Position numbers and translations under genes: made by a program. Shown here piece by piece: positions 1 through 8,484 of a DNA stretch of 64,000 bases. This DNA comes from Bacillota bacterium (GTDB taxonomy: Bacteria; Bacillota; Clostridia; Lachnospirales; Lachnospiraceae). The DNA lies in contig JAEWSH010000072.1 in NCBI GenBank assembly GCA_023398375.1, positions 186,001 to 250,000 of the forward strand, read 5' to 3'. Numbering within the stretch: position 1 is the first letter of the stretch; every line of letters starts with the position of its first letter. Under the pieces are notes generated by a model. It saw nothing but the letters and a program-made list of their open reading frames with translations, made no database searches and was not told where the DNA came from.

Positions 1-469
1 TTGTCATCTTGATCATGTAAATGATGCAAACCATTATAATACGACAGAAAAACTCCAGGCATTTGGACGTTCAGACGCAACGGCTGTAGCAAAGTACTTT
101 GGATTATCATCGGAAGCATTAGGTGTTGATTATTCAGATTATCCAAAGGCAGATGTAAAGGTATCTGCTACTCCTAAAATGCAGGATGTAACACCGCCAG
201 AAGTAGCATATTTGGAAATTAAGTCAGAAGATCCCGTAAATAAAAAGATTACCATTCGGGTAAATGCTTCTGACAGCAACACAGGAATTATGTATTATAC
301 TTACAGTACGGATGGAGGTGTGAGCTGGGCAACATTACAAATATGGCCAAGTGCAGCAGATACACTGTCTGTTGAAATACCTGCAAAATATGGTAATAAC
401 AGATCAGTGATAGTTGCAGTATTTAACAGTTATGATGGTATGACATTAAGCAACGCAGTAAACTACTAG
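1..469 (+). CDS. Secreted or surface protein, C-terminal fragment (5' end outside window)
   Basis: The reading frame is open from base 2 without a stop and ends at 469, so this is the last ~155 residues of a larger protein whose start lies upstream. The final ~90 residues alternate short beta-strand-like hydrophobic and polar stretches (motifs such as TPPEVAYLEIKS and YYTYSTDGGVSW) and look like an Ig-like or fibronectin-like beta-sandwich, as found at the ends of cell-surface proteins. The part before it (KYFGLSSEALGVDYSDYP) was not recognised. The next gene on the same strand is a secreted muramidase, so a cell-envelope role is likely but inferred. No catalytic motif is visible in the fragment. 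Confidence 0.6.
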   Translation, partial: CHLDHVNDANHYNTTEKLQAFGRSDATAVAKYFGLSSEALGVDYSDYPKADVKVSATPKMQDVTPPEVAYLEIKSEDPVNKKITIRVNASDSNTGIMYYTYSTDGGVSWATLQIWPSAADTLSVEIPAKYGNNRSVIVAVFNSYDGMTLSNAVNY

Positions 470-538
470 TAGAAATATGAAATCTAGCTGTAATAAGTAG
501 TGTTTCATATATGACAAACTTAATGAGGAGAAAAGGGA

Positions 539-2023
539 ATGAGAATGTGGAAAAAAATTGCAAAATCCTTCATTTGTATCGGGCTTATGGTTTCTATGAT
601 AATAAGTCCGGTTACCCAAATGAAAGTGGAGGCTGCACCGGTAACCGGAATTGATGTGTCTGTTTATCAAGGGGATATCGATTGGCAGGCAGTTAAAGCA
701 AGTGGTGTAAATTTTGCTTTTGTACGTGTAGGTACAACCAAAAAGGGTATAGATGCACAATTCGCGCGTAATATGCAGGGGGCAAATGCAGTTGGAATTC
801 GAACAGGTGTATATATTTATTCCTATGCAACTACAGTTGAAGCTGCCGCGTATGAAGCAAATCTTGTACTACAAAGTGTACAACCTTATACCGTATCGTT
901 CCCTATCGCAATTGATATTGAAGATTCTGTTCAAAAGGCATGTACTCCGGATCAATTGGCGGCTATTGCAAATACATTCTGTGGAATTATACAAAGTGCC
1001 GGATATTATCCAATGGTATATGGCAGCAAGAACTGGCTGACAACAAGAATCGGACCTGTCGGATATGATAAATGGGTTGCGCAATATGCAGCTGCTTGTG
1101 AATATCCAAATCCGGCTGTATGGCAGTATACCAGCAATGGAGCCGTAGGTGGAATCGGCGGAAGAGTTGATATGAATGTATTATATAAAGATTATAATTC
1201 TCTTATTATTGCTGAGGGCTTTACAACACGTAATAACAAAACTTATTATTATAGCAATTACCGTATGCAGACAGGCTGGGTGACATTGACGGATGGGAAG
1301 TATTTCTTTAATCCGGCAGGTGAGATGCAGACAGGCTGGATCTCTAACGGTACCATTACTTTTTATTTCCAGCCGACAGGTAAAATGCAAGTGGGATTTG
1401 CTGATATTGAAGGCAAGAGATATTATTTTGATGACGCTGGTTTGATGCAGGTTGGATTGACAACGATTGGCGATAAAAAATATTGTTTTGACATTACTGG
1501 TGTTATGCAAACGGGATGGTTAGATACCGGAATTTCTAAATTCTACTTTAATCCGGATGGAACTATGGTAACAGGTTGGGCAGACATCAATGGAAAGAGA
1601 TATTACTTTAAAGAAACTGGTGAAGCAGCTGTGGGATTAACAAAAGTGGGAGATGCAACATATTTATTTGACGGAGATGCATCTATGAAGACAGGCTGGG
1701 TCGGTAATGATCAGGTTAAATATTACTTCCTGTCAGATGGTAAGATGGCTACAGGATGGCAGAATATTGATGGCAGTATCTATTACTTTAAAGCAGATGG
1801 AACAATGAATATTGGATTATTGATACTTGACAGTCAAAAATACTTTAATGATGCAGATGGTAAATTAGTTACAGGATGGAAGTATATCAATGACCGCTGG
1901 TTCTATTTTGCACCAAACGGAGTCATGGTAACCAACACGGTTGTTGACATCAACGGAGCTGTTTGTCAATTTGATGTAAACGGCATTTTAATTGGTGCTC
2001 CGGCAGGATTTGTACCACAATAG
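539..2023 (+). CDS. Secreted GH25 muramidase with cell-wall-binding repeats
   Basis: Predicted to cut the MurNAc-GlcNAc bond of peptidoglycan outside the cell. Residues 1-32 form a signal peptide (KK, hydrophobic core, cleavage near VEAAP). Residues ~36-225 are a GH25 domain: GIDVSVYQGDIDW begins it with Asp39, and the IDIED motif supplies Asp126 and Glu128, the usual catalytic pair; WQYTSNG near 195 is also typical. From ~230 to the end lie about a dozen ~20-residue repeats with GW and YYF cores (for example MQTGW, GKRYYF), the CW-binding (choline-binding-like) type that anchors proteins to wall polymers. The SD gaggag precedes the ATG at 539; a second in-frame ATG at 545 is possible. At 494 residues it is complete and probably serves in wall turnover. 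Confidence 0.93.
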   Translation: MRMWKKIAKSFICIGLMVSMIISPVTQMKVEAAPVTGIDVSVYQGDIDWQAVKASGVNFAFVRVGTTKKGIDAQFARNMQGANAVGIRTGVYIYSYATTVEAAAYEANLVLQSVQPYTVSFPIAIDIEDSVQKACTPDQLAAIANTFCGIIQSAGYYPMVYGSKNWLTTRIGPVGYDKWVAQYAAACEYPNPAVWQYTSNGAVGGIGGRVDMNVLYKDYNSLIIAEGFTTRNNKTYYYSNYRMQTGWVTLTDGKYFFNPAGEMQTGWISNGTITFYFQPTGKMQVGFADIEGKRYYFDDAGLMQVGLTTIGDKKYCFDITGVMQTGWLDTGISKFYFNPDGTMVTGWADINGKRYYFKETGEAAVGLTKVGDATYLFDGDASMKTGWVGNDQVKYYFLSDGKMATGWQNIDGSIYYFKADGTMNIGLLILDSQKYFNDADGKLVTGWKYINDRWFYFAPNGVMVTNTVVDINGAVCQFDVNGILIGAPAGFVPQ

Positions 2024-2046
2024 CGGAAACTTAACAAAATTTACGA

Positions 2047-2079
2047 AACAAGACAGCTAAAATAATTAGCTGTCTTGTT
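2047..2079. terminator. Bidirectional intrinsic terminator
   Basis: A perfect 14-bp inverted repeat (AACAAGACAGCTAA / TTAGCTGTCTTGTT) with a 5-base loop sits between the convergent muramidase and ABC permease genes. Short A- and T-rich flanks on both sides suit termination in both directions. Confidence 0.8.
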
Positions 2080-2150
2080 ATTATATAATCTGTCCATAGG
2101 AGAACAGACAGTTGGCGGGCTGATTGTCTGGATTTGTTATAGGATACTAA

Positions 2151-2948
2151 CTAGTGCTTCTTATACCAATGTTCCAAATATTGAATGCATAGATATAATC
2201 CCATTGCAATCATACAGAGTATAAATATACTTGAAATGACTAAGTCAAGTTGGAACACCTGGCTTCCATATATAATTAAGTAACCAAGACCTTTTCTGGC
2301 AGAAAGGAATTCGCCGATAATAACACCTACCAGAGCCAGCCCAATATTAACTTTCATAGAACTAAGGAGAGTTGGAATGGAACCGGGCATTACTACTTTG
2401 GTGAACACATCCTTTTTGGTGCCATGTAAAGTATAAATGAGTTTTATCTTTTCTTCATCAATTTGTTTAAAGCCGGCATATAGACTTATGATAGAACCAA
2501 AAAGTGCAACAGAGATGCCAGCAACAATAATGGTAACCATTCCTGTTCCTAACCAAACAATAAAAAGTGGAGCCAGTGCTGATTTTGGCAGACTGTTTAA
2601 GATGACGAAGAAAGGTTCTACGATATCCGACAGTTTTTTTGAATACCATAGTAAGGTCGCAATCAAAATACTGAGTATAGTTACTAATGTAAAACTAATA
2701 ATTGTTTCCAGAAGTGTAATTCCACAATGTGCGAAAAGTTCATTTTTAATGAATAAACGATAAATACATTGCATGACCCTCCTTGGACTGCTAAAAAAAA
2801 ATCCATCGATCCACTTCAGATCCACGCTTACTTCCCATAGGGCAATAAAACCGATCAATATGATGATGCGCGAAATGGCAATAAATGAATGCATTTTCTT
2901 ATGTGAATGAATATAGGCAGCCTGGCTGGCAGATATTATGTCATTCAT
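2151..2948 (-). CDS. ABC transporter permease, SsuC/TauC/ThiX-like
   Basis: Membrane subunit of an importer of the nitrate/sulfonate/taurine/pyrimidine-precursor class. About six hydrophobic segments are visible, and the cytoplasmic EAA-type loop lies near AGFKQIDEEKIKLIYTLHG. The ATG at 2948 is preferred over the upstream ATG at 2966 because a good SD (GGAAGGAG) lies between them; this start overlaps the TGA of the ATPase gene in an ATGA, so the two are translationally coupled. Length (~265 residues) is normal for the family. No solute-binding protein gene adjoins it, so the substrate cannot be read from context. The transcript ends at the hairpin at 2047-2079. Confidence 0.85.
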   Translation of the reverse strand: MNDIISASQAAYIHSHKKMHSFIAISRIIILIGFIALWEVSVDLKWIDGFFFSSPRRVMQCIYRLFIKNELFAHCGITLLETIISFTLVTILSILIATLLWYSKKLSDIVEPFFVILNSLPKSALAPLFIVWLGTGMVTIIVAGISVALFGSIISLYAGFKQIDEEKIKLIYTLHGTKKDVFTKVVMPGSIPTLLSSMKVNIGLALVGVIIGEFLSARKGLGYLIIYGSQVFQLDLVISSIFILCMIAMGLYLCIQYLEHWYKKH

Positions 2949-3706
2949 GTTTCTAACTCCTTCCATAGAAGATTAAAATACTCTCTGAATTCAACTGCAT
3001 TTCTTGCTTCCAGAGGCGTTTTGAAAGTTGTAGAAAGGGAAATCGGAATAATGCGCTTTACAGTTCCGGGGCGCTTGCTAAGGACTATAATACGGTCAGC
3101 AATGCTGATCGCTTCTGATAAATCGTGTGTAATCAGGATTGCAGTTTTCCCTGTATGTCTGATAATCTGACAAATGTCATTTGATACAGATAAGCGGGTC
3201 TGATAATCAAGTGCACTAAAAGGCTCATCTAAGAGCAGAATGTCCGGTTCAAGCGCTAACGTACGTATGAGTGCAGCTCGTTGTCTCATTCCGCCTGATA
3301 ATTCATTCGGTTTTTTATCTTTAAAAGCATATAACCCATATTCTTTCAATAACTGATCTACTTTTTCCAACTTTTCTTTGGTAAGAAGATGTTCTATCTC
3401 GAGTCCAAGAATTACATTGCGATAAACAGAACGCCATTCAAACAGATGATCGTGCTGCAGCATGTAACCAATAGCCGGATAATGAATTAATCCATCCGGA
3501 TTTTCGACATATATGGTACCTGATTCAGGTTTTAATAATCTGGCGATTATTGACAGGAGAGTTGATTTGCCACATCCGCTCGGTCCAACGATTGCTAAGA
3601 ACTCTCCATTTTTCACATCGAAGGAAACGTTATTCAGTGCAGGAATTTCACCATTCAGACTATGATATGCGAAGCTGATGTTTTTTAATTTTAGAAGTAT
3701 ATCCAT
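2945..3706 (-). CDS. ABC transporter ATPase, SsuB/TauB/NrtD-like
   Basis: Energises the permease encoded next to it. Walker A is GPSGCGKST, the signature is LSGGMRQR, Walker B is ILLLDEPFSALD and the H-loop is ITHDLSEA; all are intact. The Q-loop reads MLQHDHLF, typical of the nitrate/sulfonate family. An in-frame GTG at 3724 could extend it by six codons, but those codons contain the SD (AAGAAGGGA), so ATG 3706 is the likely start. The stop overlaps the permease start by 4 bases. The gene is divergent from argH. A complete importer would need a periplasmic-type lipoprotein that is not present here. Confidence 0.88.
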   Translation of the reverse strand: MDILLKLKNISFAYHSLNGEIPALNNVSFDVKNGEFLAIVGPSGCGKSTLLSIIARLLKPESGTIYVENPDGLIHYPAIGYMLQHDHLFEWRSVYRNVILGLEIEHLLTKEKLEKVDQLLKEYGLYAFKDKKPNELSGGMRQRAALIRTLALEPDILLLDEPFSALDYQTRLSVSNDICQIIRHTGKTAILITHDLSEAISIADRIIVLSKRPGTVKRIIPISLSTTFKTPLEARNAVEFREYFNLLWKELET

Positions 3707-3865
3707 ATCTTTTCCCTTCTTCACGTATATTTTATAGTATGTATTTTCAATTGTTTTGTGTTCAATCTTTGAAATAAAAAAGTAAACAAGTTCGTTTTGG
3801 AAAAAAATGACGCATTTTTCTGATAAATAGAAATATACTATCCGGCAAAAATGTGATACACTTTA

Positions 3866-3894
3866 TTGAAATAAAGTTAAATTTATGATAATAT
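3866..3894 (+). promoter_or_regulatory. Sigma-A-type promoter of argH
   Basis: TTGAAA at 3866-3871, a 17-base spacer and TAATAT at 3889-3894, about 30 bases before the argH ATG. It fits the housekeeping consensus closely and points at the argH-asd operon. Confidence 0.7.
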
Positions 3895-3927
3895 CGAAAC
3901 AGATTTAATAATTGGAGGACTATAATT

Positions 3928-5322
3928 ATGGCACAGCTTTGGGGAGGACGTTTTACCAAAGAGACCGATCAGCTTGTATACAATTTCAATGCTTCGATTT
4001 CTTTTGACAAAAAGTTCTTTAAACAGGATATAGAAGGAAGTGTTGCACATGTTGTAATGCTTGCTAAACAGGGGATCTTAACGAATATTGAAAAGGATCA
4101 AATTGTAAAAGGTCTTACAGGGATTCGTGACGATGTAGAAGAGGGAAGGCTGGAAATTACTGATGAGTATGAAGATATTCACAGTTTTGTGGAGGCGAAC
4201 CTGATAGATAGAATTGGTGACGTCGGAAAAAAACTGCATACAGGAAGAAGCAGAAATGATCAGGTAGCTTTAGACATGAAATTGTATTCCAGATTAGAGG
4301 TTCTTGAGGTCGATGTACTCTTAAAAGAAATGCTTGAGACTCTGATCGAAATTATGGAAAAAAATATAGATACTTATATGCCAGGATTTACACATTTACA
4401 GAAAGCTCAGCCAATTACACTTGCACATCATATTGGTGCTTATTTTGAAATGTTTAAGCGTGACAGACTGAGACTGAAGGATATTTACGCAAGAATGAAT
4501 TATTGTCCATTAGGTGCAGGAGCACTTGCGGGTACCACGTATCCTTTAGACCGGGACTATACGGCTTCCTTATTAGGATTTGAAGGTCCTACCTTAAATA
4601 GTATTGATTCTGTTTCAGACAGAGATTATGTGATTGAATTTTTATCTGCTCTTTCTACTATTATGATGCATTTAAGCCGTTTTTCCGAAGAAGTAATCAT
4701 ATGGAATTCAAATGAATACAGATTTGTAGAGATTGATGATGCATATTCGACAGGAAGCAGTATCATGCCACAAAAAAAGAATCCTGATATTGCAGAATTG
4801 GTTAGAGGAAAAACTGGACGTGTATATGGAGCACTACTATCAATGCTTACGACAATGAAAGGGATTCCGCTTGCATATAATAAGGATATGCAGGAAGATA
4901 AGGAATTAACTTTTGATGCCATTGATACGGTGAAAGGATGTATCTCATTATTTAATGGAATGATGCGGACGATGAAGTTCAACAACGCCATTATGGAAAA
5001 GAGTGCCATGAATGGCTTTACGAATGCAACGGATGCCGCTGATTATCTTGTGAATAAGGGAATTCCATTTAGAGATGCACACAGTATCATTGGAAGATTG
5101 GTATTATATTGTATTGACCATAAAAAATCCTTAGATGAATTGACGCTAGATGAATATAAAGCAATATCTGATATTTTCGAAGAAGATATTTATGATACGA
5201 TCAGTCTTGAAACTTGTGTACAAAAGCGCTTGACGATCGGAGCCCCAAGTGAAAAAGCAATGCAAAAAGTAATTGCTTTTAATAAAACATACCTTGCAGA
5301 AGATTGGCAGGATGTGGAATAA
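3928..5322 (+). CDS. argH: Argininosuccinate lyase
   Basis: Catalyses the last step of arginine synthesis, splitting argininosuccinate into arginine and fumarate in the cytosol. Family motifs are complete: TGRSRNDQVA near residues 105-114, the catalytic His in GFTHLQKAQP (His156), and the signature loop GSSIMPQKKNPD around 277-288 with the catalytic serine. Length 464 matches the fumarase/aspartase superfamily member. The ATG at 3928 has a strong SD (ttggagga). It is followed after 19 bases by asd, so arginine and aspartate-family amino-acid genes share a transcript. No ARG-box was identified with confidence. Confidence 0.97.
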   Translation: MAQLWGGRFTKETDQLVYNFNASISFDKKFFKQDIEGSVAHVVMLAKQGILTNIEKDQIVKGLTGIRDDVEEGRLEITDEYEDIHSFVEANLIDRIGDVGKKLHTGRSRNDQVALDMKLYSRLEVLEVDVLLKEMLETLIEIMEKNIDTYMPGFTHLQKAQPITLAHHIGAYFEMFKRDRLRLKDIYARMNYCPLGAGALAGTTYPLDRDYTASLLGFEGPTLNSIDSVSDRDYVIEFLSALSTIMMHLSRFSEEVIIWNSNEYRFVEIDDAYSTGSSIMPQKKNPDIAELVRGKTGRVYGALLSMLTTMKGIPLAYNKDMQEDKELTFDAIDTVKGCISLFNGMMRTMKFNNAIMEKSAMNGFTNATDAADYLVNKGIPFRDAHSIIGRLVLYCIDHKKSLDELTLDEYKAISDIFEEDIYDTISLETCVQKRLTIGAPSEKAMQKVIAFNKTYLAEDWQDVE

Positions 5323-5341
5323 ACTAAGAGGAGAAGAAATT

Positions 5342-6427
5342 ATGAGTGAGAAATTAAGAGTCGGAATTTTAGGTGGTACAGGTATGGTTGGTCAAAGATT
5401 CATTTCTTTGTTGGAAGATCACCCTTGGTTTGAAGTAACTACAATTGCAGCAAGTCCACGTTCAGCAGGTAAGAAATATGAAGATGCTGTTGGCGATAGA
5501 TGGAAAATGGATACACCAATGCCGGAATCGGTAAAAAATATGATTGTTATGAATGTAAATGAAGTTGAAAAAGTAGCATCTGAAGTAGATTTTGTATTCA
5601 GTGCTGTTGATATGACAAAAGATGAAATCAAGAAAATAGAAGAGGAATATGCAAAAACAGAAACGCCTGTTGTATCTAACAATAGCGCACACAGATGGAC
5701 ACCAGATGTACCGATGGTAGTTCCGGAAATCAATCCTGAACATATGAAAGTCATTGATTCACAGAAGAAACGGCTTGGGACTGTCAGAGGATTTGTGGCA
5801 GTAAAGCCCAACTGCTCTATTCAAAGTTATGCCCCGGTATTAACAGCCTGGAAGGAGTTTGAACCTTATGAAGTAGTTGCTACAACATATCAAGCGATTT
5901 CCGGAGCAGGAAAGACTTTTAAAGACTGGCCTGAAATGGTTGAAAATATAATTCCTTATATTGGCGGAGAAGAAGAGAAATCTGAAAAAGAGCCGCTCAG
6001 AATCTGGGGTAAAGTAGTAGATGGCGTTATAAGACCAGCTACGGAACCAGCTATTACATGCCAGTGCATTCGTGTTCCGGTATTGAATGGTCATACAGCT
6101 GCAGTTTTTGTAAAATTTAGGAAAAAACCTACAAAAGATCAGTTAATTCAAAAATTAAATGAATTTTCAGGAGTACCACAGGAATTAAAACTTCCAAGTG
6201 CGCCAAAACAATTTATCCAATATTTAGAAGAAGACAACAGACCTCAAGTTCAAATAGATGTAGATTATGAAAAGGGCATGGGAGTATCTGTTGGACGTAT
6301 CAGAGAAGATAGTATTTATGACTGGAAATTCGTGGGTCTGTCACATAATACAGTTCGAGGTGCGGCAGGAGGGGCTGTTCTTTGCGCCGAATTATTAAAA
6401 GCACAAGGATATATTACCCAAAAATAA
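5342..6427 (+). CDS. asd: Aspartate-semialdehyde dehydrogenase
   Basis: NADP-dependent reduction of aspartyl phosphate to aspartate semialdehyde, the branch point to lysine, diaminopimelate, threonine and methionine. The N-terminal dinucleotide fold reads GILGGTGMVGQRF; the active-site cysteine is Cys158 in KPNCSIQSY; the GHTAAVFVKF segment carries the catalytic histidine. At 361 residues with the KPNCS motif it resembles the longer archaeal/fungal-type subclass common in Clostridia, not the shorter enterobacterial one. ATG 5342 with SD AGAGGAGAAG is preferred to the longer frame from 5273 that runs through the end of argH. Confidence 0.95.
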   Translation: MSEKLRVGILGGTGMVGQRFISLLEDHPWFEVTTIAASPRSAGKKYEDAVGDRWKMDTPMPESVKNMIVMNVNEVEKVASEVDFVFSAVDMTKDEIKKIEEEYAKTETPVVSNNSAHRWTPDVPMVVPEINPEHMKVIDSQKKRLGTVRGFVAVKPNCSIQSYAPVLTAWKEFEPYEVVATTYQAISGAGKTFKDWPEMVENIIPYIGGEEEKSEKEPLRIWGKVVDGVIRPATEPAITCQCIRVPVLNGHTAAVFVKFRKKPTKDQLIQKLNEFSGVPQELKLPSAPKQFIQYLEEDNRPQVQIDVDYEKGMGVSVGRIREDSIYDWKFVGLSHNTVRGAAGGAVLCAELLKAQGYITQK

Positions 6428-6451
6428 TATGTCTAAATGGGGGGTGTTGGT

Positions 6452-8167
6452 GTGGATGAACTACATTATCAGATTGATTTGTTAACAGCCTTAAATCAAA
6501 AATTACAGGATAAAGATAAAATGTATCAATTGATATGCGAATCATCTAATAATGCCTACATTTTTTATAATTTTGAAGAAAACCATATTGAAGTATTAGG
6601 AAACTGGAAGCGCTTTTTTAATTTTAACGTCGAAGATGCAAAGGATTTGCTTATCGTATTAGATTGTATCAGGCAGGAGGATATGATTCCTGTAAAAGAA
6701 TTGCTTTTTTTAGAAAAATCCAATGTTACCAAAAAAACTTTAGAATGTGGTCTTGCCGACAATAAGACATGGCTGGAAATTGAAACAAATGTATTCTATG
6801 AAAGAGAAAGACCCATCAATAAGACAATTTGTATTAAAAATATAACGCATATCAAATCACAGAGGGACGAATTGATGTATATGGCCTATTATGATACCTT
6901 GACAGGTCTTTACAACCGTAATAATTTTGTCCGGCTGTTGACAGATTGGATTAATAAAGCTCATAAAAACGAAATTATAAGCGTTATGTTTGTAGATATT
7001 GATGATTTTCGAAAAATCAATGACGGTATGGGCATGATAGTTGGTGATGAGTTAGTGCAATTATTTGCACAGTTCTTAAATGACTTCAACTCAGAGAATA
7101 TAATTGTCTCTCATTTTACGAGTGATATTTTTTGCATTGCCATCTTAGATCCCTGTGGAACAAGAAGCGTCGAATATATCTATCATACAATACAGGAAAG
7201 AATTGCAAAGCCGTTCCTGCTATCGGACAGAAGGGAATTGACTATATCAGTCAGCTATGGCGTCGCTGAATATCCGGAAGCTGCTACGACTGCAGTAGAA
7301 CTAATAAACTATGCTGAGATTGTCATGTTCCGTTCTAAGGTCAATGGAAAGGGATCGATTCACTATTTTAATGCGAATATTTTAAATGACTTTTTAGAAA
7401 ATGTAATTTTGGAACATAAATTAAAAGAAGCTGTAAATTTATGTAGTTTCTTTTTATGTTTCCAACCCCAATATGCCACAAAGACCCATGTTCTGCGTGG
7501 TGTAGAAGCGCTGATCCGCTGGCGTGATACCGAAGGGAATCTGGTCAGTCCTGCAATATTTATACCAATTGCAGAAAAAAACAATCTGATTATTCCCATT
7601 GGTGATTGGGTCATTGACGAAAGCCTTCGCATCTACGCGGAATGGAAAAGAAAATATCATTATTCTTTTACATTATCTATTAATATTTCGCCGGTTCAAT
7701 ACAAAAAAAAGGATTTTATACCGAAATTATTAAATGCACTGAAAAAATATGACGTGGCTTGTAATGATGTTGAGTTAGAAATTACAGAGAGCGTATTAAT
7801 CGTTGAATTTGAGGATGTCGTACAGAAAATGCTTACACTGCGTGATTATGGAGTTAAAGTCTCGTTGGATGACTTTGGGACAGGCTTTTCCTCACTTTCA
7901 TATCTAAAAGGATTGCCAATTAATACATTGAAGATCGATAAATCGTTCATAGATACGATCGTGCTGGACTCTGCAAGTAAGATCATTGTTGATACCATCG
8001 TATCAATGGCCAAAAAACTTGGATATGAGACAATTGCAGAAGGTGTTGAGACAAGAGAACAATATGAATATCTAAAATTAATTGAATGCGATGTTATTCA
8101 GGGATTTTTAATAGGAAAACCGAAAACAGTTGATGAAATGGAAGCTTTGTTGAACAAGCAAAGTTAG
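6452..8167 (+). CDS. c-di-GMP phosphodiesterase: PAS-like, degenerate GGDEF, EAL
   Basis: Predicted to hydrolyse cyclic di-GMP. Order: PAS-like sensory region (~15-140), GGDEF fold (~145-300), EAL domain (~315-570). The GGDEF signature is replaced by TSDIF, so cyclase activity is unlikely, although the fold may still bind GTP. The EAL residues are all present: GVEALIRW, the Asn of SINISPVQ, ITES, DDFGTGFSS, the Lys of LKIDKSF, AEGVE and QGF. No membrane segment is visible, so it should be cytosolic. Start: GTG at 6452 lies 7 bases after a GGGGGG SD; an ATG at 6437 sits inside that SD. It follows asd by 24 bases and may be read through from it. Confidence 0.9.
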   Translation: MDELHYQIDLLTALNQKLQDKDKMYQLICESSNNAYIFYNFEENHIEVLGNWKRFFNFNVEDAKDLLIVLDCIRQEDMIPVKELLFLEKSNVTKKTLECGLADNKTWLEIETNVFYERERPINKTICIKNITHIKSQRDELMYMAYYDTLTGLYNRNNFVRLLTDWINKAHKNEIISVMFVDIDDFRKINDGMGMIVGDELVQLFAQFLNDFNSENIIVSHFTSDIFCIAILDPCGTRSVEYIYHTIQERIAKPFLLSDRRELTISVSYGVAEYPEAATTAVELINYAEIVMFRSKVNGKGSIHYFNANILNDFLENVILEHKLKEAVNLCSFFLCFQPQYATKTHVLRGVEALIRWRDTEGNLVSPAIFIPIAEKNNLIIPIGDWVIDESLRIYAEWKRKYHYSFTLSINISPVQYKKKDFIPKLLNALKKYDVACNDVELEITESVLIVEFEDVVQKMLTLRDYGVKVSLDDFGTGFSSLSYLKGLPINTLKIDKSFIDTIVLDSASKIIVDTIVSMAKKLGYETIAEGVETREQYEYLKLIECDVIQGFLIGKPKTVDEMEALLNKQS

Positions 8168-8175
8168 GAGTCATT

Positions 8176-8310
8176 ATGTTATAGGGAAGAGAATCAGAGT
8201 TTTTGTACTTGCATCAGTTTATTAAAAAGCAAGGGAATCAATTATTAATCGTCTATGGGCAGAAGAACGTTGGTAAAACGATTACAGCCTGGAAATCAGA
8301 TGGCGAATAG
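8176..8310 (+). pseudogene. Relic of an AAA/DUF234-type ATPase N-terminus
   Basis: Translating from ATG 8176 gives M-L-stop, then GRESEFLYLHQFIKKQG, NQLLIVYGQKNVGKT and ITAW before the frame ends at 8310. This is the start of the prokaryotic ATPase family that opens with IGRE and carries a Walker A of the type VYGxxxVGKT. An in-frame TAG at codon 3 and loss of everything after ~45 residues make it non-functional. It lies between the EAL gene and the amino-acid transporter promoter. Confidence 0.7.
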
Positions 8311-8320
8311 ATACAAAAGG

Positions 8321-8349
8321 TTGACAAATTGCGAATAGAGTGATAATTT
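8321..8349 (+). promoter_or_regulatory. Promoter of the amino-acid ABC transporter operon
   Basis: A perfect TTGACA (8321-8326), 17-base spacer and TAATTT (8344-8349). The ~125-base leader that follows contains a terminator-like hairpin and a hairpin/SD module. Confidence 0.65.
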
Positions 8350-8367
8350 AGTATGAGCGAAGAGGCG

Positions 8368-8407
8368 AAGTAGAAAGAATCCTGAAGAATCTACTTTGTC
8401 TTTTTTG
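8368..8407 (+). terminator. Leader hairpin with T-run, possible attenuator
   Basis: Arms AAGTAGA (8368-8374) and TCTACTT (8390-8396) are followed by TGTCTTTTTTG. It lies ~20 bases after the predicted transcription start and ~75 bases before the binding-protein gene, a position suited to conditional termination; it could instead be a simple terminator of upstream transcripts. Confidence 0.45.
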
Positions 8408-8454
8408 ATTAATGCATGGGAAGCAACTGCTTGCAAAATTGTGATTATAGTGGA

Positions 8455-8484
8455 GAGCGTGAAACGCAGATGGGAGAAAACATG
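8455..8484 (+). promoter_or_regulatory. Hairpin/SD module, copy 1
   Basis: GCGT-GAA-ACGC forms a small hairpin whose 3' arm runs into the shared word GCAGATGGGAG (8466-8476). The GGGAG lies 5 bases before the ATG at 8482 and acts as the SD. The same module is found before radC, lspA and sdaAB. Confidence 0.5.

Noticed and set aside
8416..8481. Cysteine-rich leader peptide before the amino-acid transporter (MGSNCLQNC)
   Set aside because: It is in frame with the binding protein and has no stop, and its ATG has no SD, so it is most likely untranslated leader.
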